From contig JANNOS010000024.1 in assembly GCA_031399315.1 (NCBI GenBank), forward strand, positions 1 through 12,090: a stretch of DNA of 12,090 nt, in the 5' to 3' direction. The stretch comes from Methylotenera_A sp031399315 (GTDB lineage: Bacteria > Pseudomonadota > Gammaproteobacteria > Burkholderiales > Methylophilaceae). Made by a program: the position numbers and the translations under genes. The notes below the pieces were generated by a model, which had not been told where the DNA came from, made no database searches, and saw only the letters and a list, made by a program, of their open reading frames with translations. Below, in pieces: positions 1-6,944 of the stretch; the stretch's first letter is position 1, and each line of letters starts with the position of its first letter.

Positions 1-942
1 CATTTTTTTGGTGTCGCTTGTATCGTGAAAAACCAACACCACACCTAGCATTGTCCCATCATGGTCACGGATTGGCGCTGCAGAATCTTCAATATCATAT
101 TCTGCACCATTCTTGCTTATTAATATTGTGTGATTGGCTAACCCACATATCACGCCATGCGCTAGTACCACGTCAACAGGATTTGCTGCAAGCTTACGTG
201 TTGTTTCGTTCAAAATACGAAAAACTTCTAAAATGGGTTTACCGACAGCTTCATTTTTAGTCCAACCAGTCATTTTTTCAGCGACTGGGTTAAGATAGGT
301 TACTTGCGATTGTATATCGGCTGTGATTACGCCATCACCAATGGATTCTAGCGTAACAAGCGCTCGTTGTTTCTCGTTAAAAAGTGCTTCCCCAGTTTTT
401 TTATGTTGCTCAATTTCTTTCATAAGCAATTGATTTGTTTCGGTAAGCGCTGCCGTTCTTTTAAGCACAGTAATTTCTAATGAATCATTCAATCTGGCTA
501 GTGCTTGTTCTGCATCACGACGTTGCCTAACCTCAACTTCAAGCTGAGTGACTGTCTCTTTTAACTTTTGCGTACTTGGCACTTGAAGTGCTAAGGGCAT
601 TAGTCGCCATAGCATAATCGCGGTAATGCTTGAAAGCACAGCAGTAAAAGCTTTTGCAAGTGCATCTACCCAATAGGCGGGTTGCCAAATGGTAATAATC
701 GATATGGCGTGCGTTGTGCCACAGGCGAATATGAATAGAGAAAACATGATGAAGACCCAATTGAACTGCAGGTCACGGCGTTTTTTAACAAAAGTAAGTA
801 ATGCAACTGGAATGGTGTAGTAGGAAATAAATATCAGACTATCTGAGATTACATACAACCAGAGTAGAGGTGGTGACCATAAATAACAGTGGCCATGTGG
901 CATGAATTGGCTAGGTACTACCCAACTTGAAAAAAAATCCAT
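1..942 (-). CDS. Ethylene-receptor-like membrane sensor with PAS domain (3' end outside window)
   Basis: This is the N-terminal 314 codons of a signalling protein; the frame is open to the left edge, so the output domain is missing. Residues 25-115 form three membrane helices that match the ethylene-binding domain of plant ETR1 and its bacterial relatives. Visible motifs are ISD (D34), SYYTIP (Y41, I44, P45), FIFACGTTH (I71, C74, H78) and the AKAFTA segment (K97). C74 and H78 correspond to the copper(I) ligands C65 and H69 of ETR1. A PHGHCYLW motif precedes helix 1. Residues 123-190 are a charged, heptad-rich coiled coil. A PAS domain covers about 195-310 (ESIGDGVITAD, then YLNPVAEKMTGW). The ATG at 942 is preferred over the ATG at 948 because AAAGGG then sits 7 bases upstream. 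The output could be a histidine kinase or a GGDEF/EAL module. The gene lies 79 bases after slmA in the same direction. Confidence 0.85.
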   Translation of the reverse strand, partial: MDFFSSWVVPSQFMPHGHCYLWSPPLLWLYVISDSLIFISYYTIPVALLTFVKKRRDLQFNWVFIMFSLFIFACGTTHAISIITIWQPAYWVDALAKAFTAVLSSITAIMLWRLMPLALQVPSTQKLKETVTQLEVEVRQRRDAEQALARLNDSLEITVLKRTAALTETNQLLMKEIEQHKKTGEALFNEKQRALVTLESIGDGVITADIQSQVTYLNPVAEKMTGWTKNEAVGKPILEVFRILNETTRKLAANPVDVVLAHGVICGLANHTILISKNGAEYDIEDSAAPIRDHDGTMLGVVLVFHDTSDTKKM

Positions 943-1021
943 GAGCATTCCCTTTGTGAAAGTGAGGTTACAGCCTTACAACAACTTTATCGTACTTTAC
1001 TTATCCTAAACTGGGCATCAG

Positions 1022-1597
1022 TTAAGGTAACATAATTAAGCTTACATGCTGTTGAGCAAGCTCCGCTGGTTTACGCTTAAACCCACTTTTAGCATATTGG
1101 TGCCAGCGACCTATCACATAGCAGATGAGCAAATTAGCTTGCGCTTCGGGCATGATTTTTTTGCCAGATACGGCAACGGCAATTTTAAGGCTTTGCTTCA
1201 AACTTATCTCGAGGCGATCTAGCAATTGATTCACGCGCATTTGCAAAGCGTCATCTTCATTTACTAGTGCGTCGCCAATTAGCACACGCGTCATGCCAGG
1301 GTTTTTCTCAGCAAATTTAAGCAGCATGTTCACAATGAGTTGCACTTGTTTTGCGCCATCAGGTTCATCAGTCGTAATTTTGTTAATCACGCCAAAAACA
1401 GAGGTTTCGATAAACTCAATTAAGCCTTCAAACATTTGTGCTTTATTGGCAAAGTGGCGATAAAGCGCTGCCTCAGACACGTCTAATTTAGCAGCAAGTG
1501 AGGCGGTCGTGATTTTCTCGCGCTTAGGTGTTTCTAGCATGTGCGCGAGTGTTTCTAATATTTGCTGCTTGCGATTTGTTGTGCGGTCTTGAGCCAC
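1022..1597 (-). CDS. slmA: Nucleoid occlusion factor SlmA (TetR family)
   Basis: This 191-residue protein resembles E. coli SlmA (198 residues) along its length. SlmA binds specific chromosomal sites and blocks FtsZ ring assembly over unsegregated DNA. The N-terminal TetR-type helix-turn-helix is seen at about residues 10-56, with ITTASLAAKLDVSEAALYRHF as the core (ITTAKLAA...VSEAALYRHF in E. coli). It is followed by MFEGLIEFIE, matching MFDSLIEFIE of the E. coli protein. The C-terminal ligand/dimer half keeps NPGMTRVLIGDAL. The ATG at 1597 follows a good AGGGAG ribosome binding site. The gene starts 33 bases after the HAD nucleotidase stop in the same direction, so it is probably co-transcribed with the arg genes. 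A perfect TATAAT at the upstream stop codon could give it its own promoter. Confidence 0.9.
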   Translation of the reverse strand: MAQDRTTNRKQQILETLAHMLETPKREKITTASLAAKLDVSEAALYRHFANKAQMFEGLIEFIETSVFGVINKITTDEPDGAKQVQLIVNMLLKFAEKNPGMTRVLIGDALVNEDDALQMRVNQLLDRLEISLKQSLKIAVAVSGKKIMPEAQANLLICYVIGRWHQYAKSGFKRKPAELAQQHVSLIMLP

Positions 1598-1629
1598 ATT
1601 TTTCTCCCTAGATTATCTTTTGTTACATG

Positions 1630-1658
1630 ATTATAGCTTAAGGTGAGTGAGCGCTAAC
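1630..1658 (-). promoter_or_regulatory. Possible internal promoter for slmA
   Basis: On the minus strand a perfect TATAAT (1630-1635) overlaps the stop codon of the HAD gene. A start point near 1623 would give a leader of about 26 bases that includes the AGGGAG ribosome binding site. No good -35 box is seen at 16-18 bases upstream (best match 3 of 6), so this would be a weak or activated promoter. Confidence 0.25.
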
Positions 1659-2260
1659 ACCGAACTGATACGATAATCAACAAAGTTTGGTTTTTGTAAT
1701 TTTTTTGTCACCCAAATGGTTTTCATGCCGAGCCGTTTTGCAGTCATCAGCGCTGGTAAATTATCCTCTAGCATGATGCAACGCTCTGGTTTTGCATGTA
1801 TCGCTTTAAGCAACAATTGAAAGCCGCGTACACTAGGTTTAGCGTGAAATTTTGTCGATTCCACGCTAAATACCAATTCGAAACAATCGCCAATACCTAG
1901 TAAATCGAGCACGCGTAGGGCATAACCACGTGGTGCGTTGGTGAAGATAACTTTGCGCCCATGTAGTGTTTGCAGCATGTGGCGTAGACGTTTGGTTTGC
2001 AGCACCATTTCTGGCAGCTTGATGAGCTTGTGCGTTTCGTTGAGGAAGTGATACGGGTCAACGCCATGATGTCGCATGAGCCCTTTGAGTGTAGCTCCAT
2101 ACACACGCCAGTAGTGCTGGCGTAGGTTGTGTGCAGAACTTTCGTCCATTTCTAGTTCGTCCATGATGTACTGTGTCATGGTGCGGTTCATCACGGGAAA
2201 GATATGCGCAGAAGCGTTGTGGAGCGTGTCGTCTAAATCGAAAACCCAAACACGGCTCAT
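1631..2260 (-). CDS. HAD-superfamily pyrimidine 5'-nucleotidase-like hydrolase
   Basis: This 209-residue protein has all four HAD motifs. Motif I is FDLDDTL (nucleophile D8, acid D10), motif II is IFTNA (T107), motif III is K141-P142, and motif IV is MLEDN (E165, D166). A helical cap lies between about residues 15 and 90, as in subclass I HAD enzymes. Sequence feel and length fit the pyrimidine 5'-nucleotidase subgroup (yeast SDT1-like, TIGR01993 type), which removes phosphate from nucleoside monophosphates in the cytosol; the true substrate cannot be read from sequence. The gene begins 4 bases after the argB stop and has no clear ribosome binding site, which suggests translation coupled to argB. 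A direct role in arginine synthesis is not implied; the link may be only operon membership. Confidence 0.85.
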   Translation of the reverse strand: MSRVWVFDLDDTLHNASAHIFPVMNRTMTQYIMDELEMDESSAHNLRQHYWRVYGATLKGLMRHHGVDPYHFLNETHKLIKLPEMVLQTKRLRHMLQTLHGRKVIFTNAPRGYALRVLDLLGIGDCFELVFSVESTKFHAKPSVRGFQLLLKAIHAKPERCIMLEDNLPALMTAKRLGMKTIWVTKKLQKPNFVDYRISSVLALTHLKL

Positions 2261-2264
2261 GAAT

Positions 2265-3149
2265 TTATTTTGCTTTTATCAGCGTACCAACGCCTTCGTC
2301 TGTGAGTACTTCAAGCAATAAAGCATGCTCAACCCGTCCATCAATAATATGCACACTTTTAACGCCGCTACGTGCTGCATCTAGTGCAGAACCAATTTTA
2401 GGTAGCATGCCGCCAGACAAGGTGCCGTCTTCTACCAAGTCATCTATTTGTTTGGGTGTTAAGCCTGTAAGTAATTCACCTTTTTTATCCAGTACGCCTG
2501 GCGTATTGGTAAGCAGAATCAGTTTTTCAGCATTGAGTATTTCTGCGAGCTTGCCTGCTACAACGTCTGCATTAATGTTATAAGTTTCTCCATCTTTGCC
2601 AACACCAATAGGGGCAACGACTGGTATAAAATCGCCGCTATCTAAAAAGTTGATAATGCTGGGGTCTATCGCGGTAATTTCGCCTACTTGGCCCACATCT
2701 ATCATTTTGGTGGGATCTTTTAGGTCTTCCATCAGCAATTTATGCGCATGAATAAAATTACCATCTTGCCCGGTAAGGCCAACTGCTTTGCCGCCATGAC
2801 GATTAATAAGATTCACAATTTCTTTATTCACTTGACCGCCCAGTACCATTTCCACCACATCCATGGTTTCTTCGTCTGTCACACGCATGCCTTGAATAAA
2901 CTCACCTTTTTTACCCAGTTTATCTAGCATCTCATTAATTTGCGGGCCACCACCATGCACCACCACAGGGTTCATGCCAACCAGTTTGAGCAATACAACA
3001 TCTTGCGCGAAGCAGTGCTTTAGATTCTCGTCCGTCATCGCGTTGCCGCCGTATTTAATGACGATGGTTTTATCAAAGAATTTTTTGATGTAGGGTAATG
3101 CTTCTGCAAGCGTTTGTGCTTTTTGTGTTGCAGTGGTTTTGTTAATCAT
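2265..3149 (-). CDS. argB: Acetylglutamate kinase (ArgB)
   Basis: ArgB phosphorylates N-acetyl-L-glutamate with ATP, the second step of arginine synthesis, in the cytosol. The 294-residue chain is a full amino-acid-kinase fold. Visible motifs are IVIKYGGNAM (K32), VVVHGGGPQI (residues 62-71), GMRVTDEETM (R89), NINAD (191-195) and GGMLPKI (K251). The extra N-terminal helix before K32 and the EGVGTLI end (residues 285-291) match hexameric, arginine-inhibited kinases such as that of Pseudomonas, so feedback inhibition by arginine is likely. The gene follows argA by 62 bases in the same direction. The ribosome binding site is weak (AGAAAG about 6 bases before the ATG). A TACAAT at 3197-3202 (minus strand) could be a -10 box, but no matching -35 is seen. 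Confidence 0.97.
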   Translation of the reverse strand: MINKTTATQKAQTLAEALPYIKKFFDKTIVIKYGGNAMTDENLKHCFAQDVVLLKLVGMNPVVVHGGGPQINEMLDKLGKKGEFIQGMRVTDEETMDVVEMVLGGQVNKEIVNLINRHGGKAVGLTGQDGNFIHAHKLLMEDLKDPTKMIDVGQVGEITAIDPSIINFLDSGDFIPVVAPIGVGKDGETYNINADVVAGKLAEILNAEKLILLTNTPGVLDKKGELLTGLTPKQIDDLVEDGTLSGGMLPKIGSALDAARSGVKSVHIIDGRVEHALLLEVLTDEGVGTLIKAK

Positions 3150-3211
3150 TTAATGCTTTCTAGTATCTTCAAAATGTATTATTTTCAATAACTAGGATTG
3201 TATCGAAAAAC

Positions 3212-4777
3212 CTATAGTGGTTTAATAAATACTTTTGATTTTCTTTGTAGGTTGTAGATTTTCTGTTTTTCAGTAGGCAAATCATCCACGGTTTTTTCAG
3301 AAAATCCACGCTCTAAAAACCAATGCTCCGTGCGCGTGGTCAGGCAGAATAAGGTCTTGAATTTTTGCTCACGTGCTTGTTCTTCGCAATAATGAAATAG
3401 CCTATCGCCACGACCATCGCCACGATAATTAGGGTCAATCACCATGCAAGCCAGTTCGACCATGCCTTCTTTTACAAAAGGATAAAGTGCGGCACAGCCA
3501 ATCACACGACCATCGTGTTCCATCACACTAAAGAGATTAATTTCCATCTCTAGTCGTTCTCGGCCGCGTCTAACTAGTATACCCTCTGCTTCAAGCGGTT
3601 CTATCAGTTGTAGCAGCGCACCGACATCATCAATATCCGCTTGGCGTATGGTCTCTAAAGGCTCTTCTGTGACCATGGTACCAATGCCGTCATGGGTAAA
3701 AAGCTCCTGAATAATTGCACCATCGGTATGGCGGCAAATTAAATGTGTTCTCGCTACGCCGCCATTGCAGGCTTTAATGGCGGCTGGCAGGTAATATTGC
3801 TCATCTTCACTAATGCCTTTTGAGCCTTTACTACTGGCGTGATTTAGTAAGTTTTGGGCCTTGCGTGCAGTCATCTCGCGCAACAGTTCGCCGCGTACAT
3901 TTTGCACGCCAGCAGAGTTCATTAAAAAGATGAGTTTGTCAGCATCTAATGCAATTGCGGTATTGACAGCAACATCTTCTAAACTTAAGTTAAATGCCTC
4001 CCCTGTAGGCGAATAGCCTAGAGGGGAAAGCAACACAAGTTCACCGTCGTCTAAGCGTTTTTGAATGCCAATCGCATCTACTTTTCTCACCTCTCCCGTG
4101 TGTTGCAAATCCACGCCATCAATCACGCCTATAGGTTTAGCGGTCACAAAGTTGCCGCTTGCTACGCGTATATCTGCGCCCGCCATAGGTGAGTTAGCAA
4201 TCCCCATCGAAAGTAGCGCTTCAATCTCTACACGCACTGCACCGTTGGCTTCTTTAACGATTTCCATTGCATCATCATCGGTTACACGCAAGCCCTTGTG
4301 TAAGGTGGGAGTGAGTTTGGCGCGCTTTAAACGTTGTTCAATTTGCGGCCGCACACCATGCACCAAGACCAATCGAACTTCTAAACTCGCTAGCAAGTTT
4401 AGATCGTGTGAAAGCGCGATAAACTGCTGCTCACTCACCACCTCGCCACCAAAGGCAATCACAAACGTGCGGCCACCAAAGGCATGAATGTAGGGCGTGG
4501 CAGAGCGAAACCAATGTACAAAGTCTTTGGCGTTATTGGTAGAAATTTGTGTTTGACCTGTTGGCATTTTTTGTAAAGCTTCGCTTTGCGTATACAAATA
4601 GGCGGGCGTGCAATCGAGTGCCGCCGCCACTCTGCGCAATAGCGTTTCATTGATTCCCAATTCGCTACGCTCTATACGCGATAAATTACCTGCATCTGCA
4701 CCTACTTTTTCTGCAAGGGCTTGCAGGGTGATATTCAGCGATTTACGCCGATCTCGTATTGAGTTTCCAACTGACAT
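3212..4777 (-). CDS. argA: N-acetylglutamate synthase with N-terminal XRE-type DNA-binding domain
   Basis: ArgA transfers acetyl from acetyl-CoA to glutamate, the first step of arginine synthesis. The chain has 521 residues, against 443 in E. coli. The extra length is a Cro/CI-type helix-turn-helix at residues 4-63 (IRDRRKSLNITLQALAEKVG, then a recognition-helix segment NLSRIERSE at 31-39). A linker runs from about 64 to 83. The amino-acid-kinase-like domain (84-370) keeps TFVIAFGGE, VHGVRPQI and GLRVTDDDAM; in this family it binds arginine and is not a kinase. The GNAT acetyltransferase domain (375-521) has the acetyl-CoA loop YRGDGRGDR (451-459), then TRTEHWFLERGF and the family ending YNLQRKSKV. 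The ATG at 4777 has no clear ribosome binding site. Met71 (codon at 4567) would give a standard-length ArgA but also lacks one. The unbroken helix-turn-helix frame supports the long form. Enzyme identity is firm; the DNA-binding role is inferred. Confidence 0.93.
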   Translation of the reverse strand: MSVGNSIRDRRKSLNITLQALAEKVGADAGNLSRIERSELGINETLLRRVAAALDCTPAYLYTQSEALQKMPTGQTQISTNNAKDFVHWFRSATPYIHAFGGRTFVIAFGGEVVSEQQFIALSHDLNLLASLEVRLVLVHGVRPQIEQRLKRAKLTPTLHKGLRVTDDDAMEIVKEANGAVRVEIEALLSMGIANSPMAGADIRVASGNFVTAKPIGVIDGVDLQHTGEVRKVDAIGIQKRLDDGELVLLSPLGYSPTGEAFNLSLEDVAVNTAIALDADKLIFLMNSAGVQNVRGELLREMTARKAQNLLNHASSKGSKGISEDEQYYLPAAIKACNGGVARTHLICRHTDGAIIQELFTHDGIGTMVTEEPLETIRQADIDDVGALLQLIEPLEAEGILVRRGRERLEMEINLFSVMEHDGRVIGCAALYPFVKEGMVELACMVIDPNYRGDGRGDRLFHYCEEQAREQKFKTLFCLTTRTEHWFLERGFSEKTVDDLPTEKQKIYNLQRKSKVFIKPL

Positions 4778-4797
4778 AGAATGTAGTTTGTAAAAAA

Positions 4798-4842
4798 TGT
4801 AAATATTACAAATAATATACTATATTTATGTAATATAAACAA
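4798..4842 (-). promoter_or_regulatory. Candidate argA promoter with overlapping inverted repeats
   Basis: On the minus strand a TTGTTT -35 (4837-4842) and a TATATT -10 (4814-4819, 5 of 6) are 17 bases apart. The predicted start point is near 4807, giving a leader of about 29 bases. The start-point region holds TGTAA-ATA-TTACA (4798-4810), nested in a wider TTTGTAA / TTACAAA pair (4787-4793 and 4806-4812). A second inverted repeat, TTTAT / ATAAA around GTAAT, lies at 4825-4839 over the -35/spacer. The stretch is very AT-rich, so chance palindromes are possible. The placement suits a repressor site. Confidence 0.4.
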
Positions 4843-4845
4843 TAT

Positions 4846-6033
4846 CTAGAAATCATTTTTCTGCTCATCCGTTTCTAAGGAGCAGTTAAAACATTTTTCC
4901 ATGCTTTCTAACCAAGGTTTGTGCAGGTAACCGTCTCTAATGGTAAAAGTAACTATATCGTTTGCATTGATGTGATTGAAAAAATCTGAGTCAATTTTTA
5001 ATGGCGATTCTAACGGTTCCAAAACGTTCTTTAAATTAAGGTGATAGGTATAGTAGGTTCGACCTTTTCTGCCTCTATGTTTAACGCTATATTTATCAGT
5101 AACTTGATAGTTAGCTATTGTTGGTGTGCTACTATCGTTCATCGTATTTAAATCGTAGAGCAAGCCATACAAGGTGAAAAGCAAGCCAAGCCCTCCGAAA
5201 ATCAAAATATCAATGAGTATTAAATGGCGTCTTGCCGACTTTTTGATCAAACGAAAGGCTAAAAGTAGCAAAGCCAACGACCATAATATGGTCAAAATAC
5301 TAGCTTCTGGCATTAAACTTAACGGCGAGAACAATGCATTTTTATCGACTATAAAAAAACGAATCGCTTCCAGGCCACCCCAAGTAGCTAATGCCCAACT
5401 AATAGCCAAAAATATCGCCGTATTGCGTTGTGATGGTACTTTCCAAAAATGCTGAACTTCTCTTTTGTAACCCCTTAATTGATCTGCTAAAGCATTTAAT
5501 TTTGGTAAGTAATAAGCCGCAAGAGTCTTTATCTCTCTTTTCCCACTATCTTTTTTATATTGCATTTCAAGATACAAGTGTTTGCCATCACAAATAAGTA
5601 AAGTACGTTTAGCAACAATATTGATATCTTGGTTTTTAAAAATCAAATTACGTATTTCAGCGATTATTTCTTTATTTGTGCCAATAATTTCGGCGTCCTC
5701 TTGCGTAATACTGGCTAGATAAGTTTGCTCATCAAACGGCTGCGATCCAGTTTCAAACTCATATGAGACCCCTAATCGTTTTGCCCACTTATCCGTACGA
5801 AGCTCTTGCCGAGCTGAAAACTGCAAAGTAGTTGAACACGGTATTTCCACTACAAACAAACCTCTATTTTTATCAGTAGCATTCGTTAAGAGGTAGCGGA
5901 ATTGAGTTTTATCGAAAGTCCAGTTTTTTAAGGAGGTTTTACGCAACTGTAATGCAGATTTAATCGCCAACTTTTGGTATAAGTAAATAATCAACGAGAC
6001 GCTAACTGTTACCAAGCCAAAGTAAAACCACAT
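4846..6033 (-). CDS. Membrane protein of unknown function (395 residues)
   Basis: I do not recognise this protein. A membrane helix at residues 2-20 is followed by a soluble region of about 180 residues (21-203) without a known catalytic motif. Three further helices lie at about 205-226, 243-262 and 271-293. The C-terminal soluble domain (300-395) contains the basic, aromatic stretch KHRGRKGRTYYTYHLNL and a CFNC pair near the end (C381, C384). The two soluble regions lie between and after membrane segments, as in a membrane-anchored binding or sensing protein; this is only a topological reading. The start codon lies one base after the rsmE stop, so translation is probably coupled to rsmE; GGGGCG about 11 bases upstream may help. 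The argA start is 68 bases downstream, behind its own likely promoter. Codon use is more AT-rich than in rsmE or argA. Confidence 0.85.
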   Translation of the reverse strand: MWFYFGLVTVSVSLIIYLYQKLAIKSALQLRKTSLKNWTFDKTQFRYLLTNATDKNRGLFVVEIPCSTTLQFSARQELRTDKWAKRLGVSYEFETGSQPFDEQTYLASITQEDAEIIGTNKEIIAEIRNLIFKNQDINIVAKRTLLICDGKHLYLEMQYKKDSGKREIKTLAAYYLPKLNALADQLRGYKREVQHFWKVPSQRNTAIFLAISWALATWGGLEAIRFFIVDKNALFSPLSLMPEASILTILWSLALLLLAFRLIKKSARRHLILIDILIFGGLGLLFTLYGLLYDLNTMNDSSTPTIANYQVTDKYSVKHRGRKGRTYYTYHLNLKNVLEPLESPLKIDSDFFNHINANDIVTFTIRDGYLHKPWLESMEKCFNCSLETDEQKNDF

Positions 6034-6034
6034 T

Positions 6035-6769
6035 TTAAAAATCGCCCCAAAGCGTATTCATTGTTGCAATCGCCGCTAAAGGCGCGGTTTCGGTACGTAA
6101 AATGCGTTTACCAAGCTGCACGCCAATAAAGCTTTGTTGGCTGGCAAGTGCTATTTCATTAGGACTTAAGCCACCCTCTGCCCCTATTAATAATTCAATT
6201 TCAGCAATTGGCTTAGTTAAATCAGCTAGGCGTTTGCTGCTAAGTGGATCAAGCGTGATGCGCGTGATATTTTTTGCAGCAGGTTTTGCACAAAATGCGC
6301 TTAAAGATATTGGCATTTCAACTATCGGTAACATGGCGCGGCCAGATTGCTCGCAAGCGGCAATCACAATATGCTGCCAATGTTCCACGCGTTTTCTTGC
6401 TTTTTCTTCATCCAGCTTCACTACGCTGCGCTCGGTTTTAATGGGAATAATGCGATTTACACCTAATTCAACCGCCTTCTGTATACCAATATCCATGCGG
6501 TCTCCAGAGGATATTCCTAAAAGTAGTATGATATTGATTGGAGATTCGTTTTTGACTTCCTGCACGCTTAACACTTTTGCAAGTGTGGAATTTTTTTGCA
6601 CAGAAACTAATTCGCATTCAAAATCACTGGCGCTACCGTCAAACAAAAAAAACTTGTCGCCCACGTTAAGGCGCATCACGCGCGTAGCGTGGATGCTGGC
6701 GTTATCAGAAAGTTTAACTTGCGTGCCCAAGCGCAATTTTTCGGGGCTATAAAAACGTAAATTGCTCAT
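6035..6769 (-). CDS. rsmE: 16S rRNA (uracil-1498-N3)-methyltransferase RsmE
   Basis: RsmE methylates U1498 of 16S rRNA in the assembled 30S subunit using S-adenosylmethionine. The 244-residue length is typical. Residues 1-70 form the PUA-like RNA-binding domain (HATRVMRLNVGDKFFLFDG). Residues 75-244 form the SPOUT methyltransferase with the trefoil knot. Its hallmarks are KAVELGVNRIIPI, ACEQSGR (138-144), LLIGAEGGLSPNEI (193-206) and LGKRILRTETAPLAAI (219-234). The ATG at 6769 has no upstream Shine-Dalgarno sequence. A TAAAAT box at 6776-6781 sits so close that the transcript might start at the ATG. The gene is divergent from the thioredoxin-fold gene and is the first gene of the leftward block. 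Confidence 0.96.
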   Translation of the reverse strand: MSNLRFYSPEKLRLGTQVKLSDNASIHATRVMRLNVGDKFFLFDGSASDFECELVSVQKNSTLAKVLSVQEVKNESPINIILLLGISSGDRMDIGIQKAVELGVNRIIPIKTERSVVKLDEEKARKRVEHWQHIVIAACEQSGRAMLPIVEMPISLSAFCAKPAAKNITRITLDPLSSKRLADLTKPIAEIELLIGAEGGLSPNEIALASQQSFIGVQLGKRILRTETAPLAAIATMNTLWGDF

Positions 6770-6775
6770 GGCAGC

Positions 6776-6806
6776 ATTTTAGCGCGAAACTGCTAACACA
6801 CGCCAA
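6776..6806 (-). promoter_or_regulatory. Possible rsmE promoter giving a leaderless transcript
   Basis: On the minus strand TTGGCG (6801-6806, 4 of 6) and TAAAAT (6776-6781, 5 of 6) are separated by 19 bases. The -10 box ends 6 bases before the rsmE ATG, so transcription would begin at or next to the start codon. This agrees with the lack of a Shine-Dalgarno sequence. The long spacer makes the call weak. Confidence 0.25.
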
Positions 6807-6812
6807 CACCTT

Positions 6813-6899
6813 GTCATTGCGAGGCGATAGCCGTGGCAATCCAGTTACGGTCTGCAAAAATATGGATTGCCACGACCTTTATCAAGGTCTCGCAATGAC
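6813..6899. repeat. Inverted pair of REP-like hairpin units
   Basis: Two related units face each other: 6813-6843 and 6863-6899, separated by a 19-base centre. Outer arms GTCATTGCGA / TCGCAATGAC (6813-6822 and 6890-6899) and inner arms CGTGGCAATCCA / TGGATTGCCACG (6832-6843 and 6863-6874) are perfect. Within each unit ATTGC can pair with GCAAT, and a small stem closes a GATA loop: GGC-GATA-GCC on the left, GACCTT-GATA-AAGGTC on the right (read on the minus strand). The stem sequences differ but stay self-complementary. The layout is that of a REP/BIME element. Genome-wide copies cannot be checked here. Confidence 0.75.
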
Positions 6900-6944
6900 G
6901 TATGATGGTAGTTATCGATTTTTCGCATTTTGAAAGCGTTAAGC

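Noticed and set aside
943..1021. Terminator or promoter between slmA and the sensor gene
   Set aside because: No stem with a T-run and no -35/-10 pair with acceptable spacing could be found by eye.
4065..4487. Open frame on the plus strand, 140 codons
   Set aside because: It is a mirror of the argA coding strand, with serine- and proline-rich composition and no ribosome binding site.
4798..4810. ArgR (ARG box) site at argA
   Set aside because: An ARG box has TGAAT/ATTCA-type arms over 18 bases; the dyad here is TGTAA/TTACA over 13 bases, so it was kept only as a possible site for the fused domain.
6102..6752. Long open frame on the plus strand, about 216 codons
   Set aside because: It is antisense to rsmE, whose motifs are unmistakable, and the translation is low-complexity Ser/Thr/Leu without a domain.
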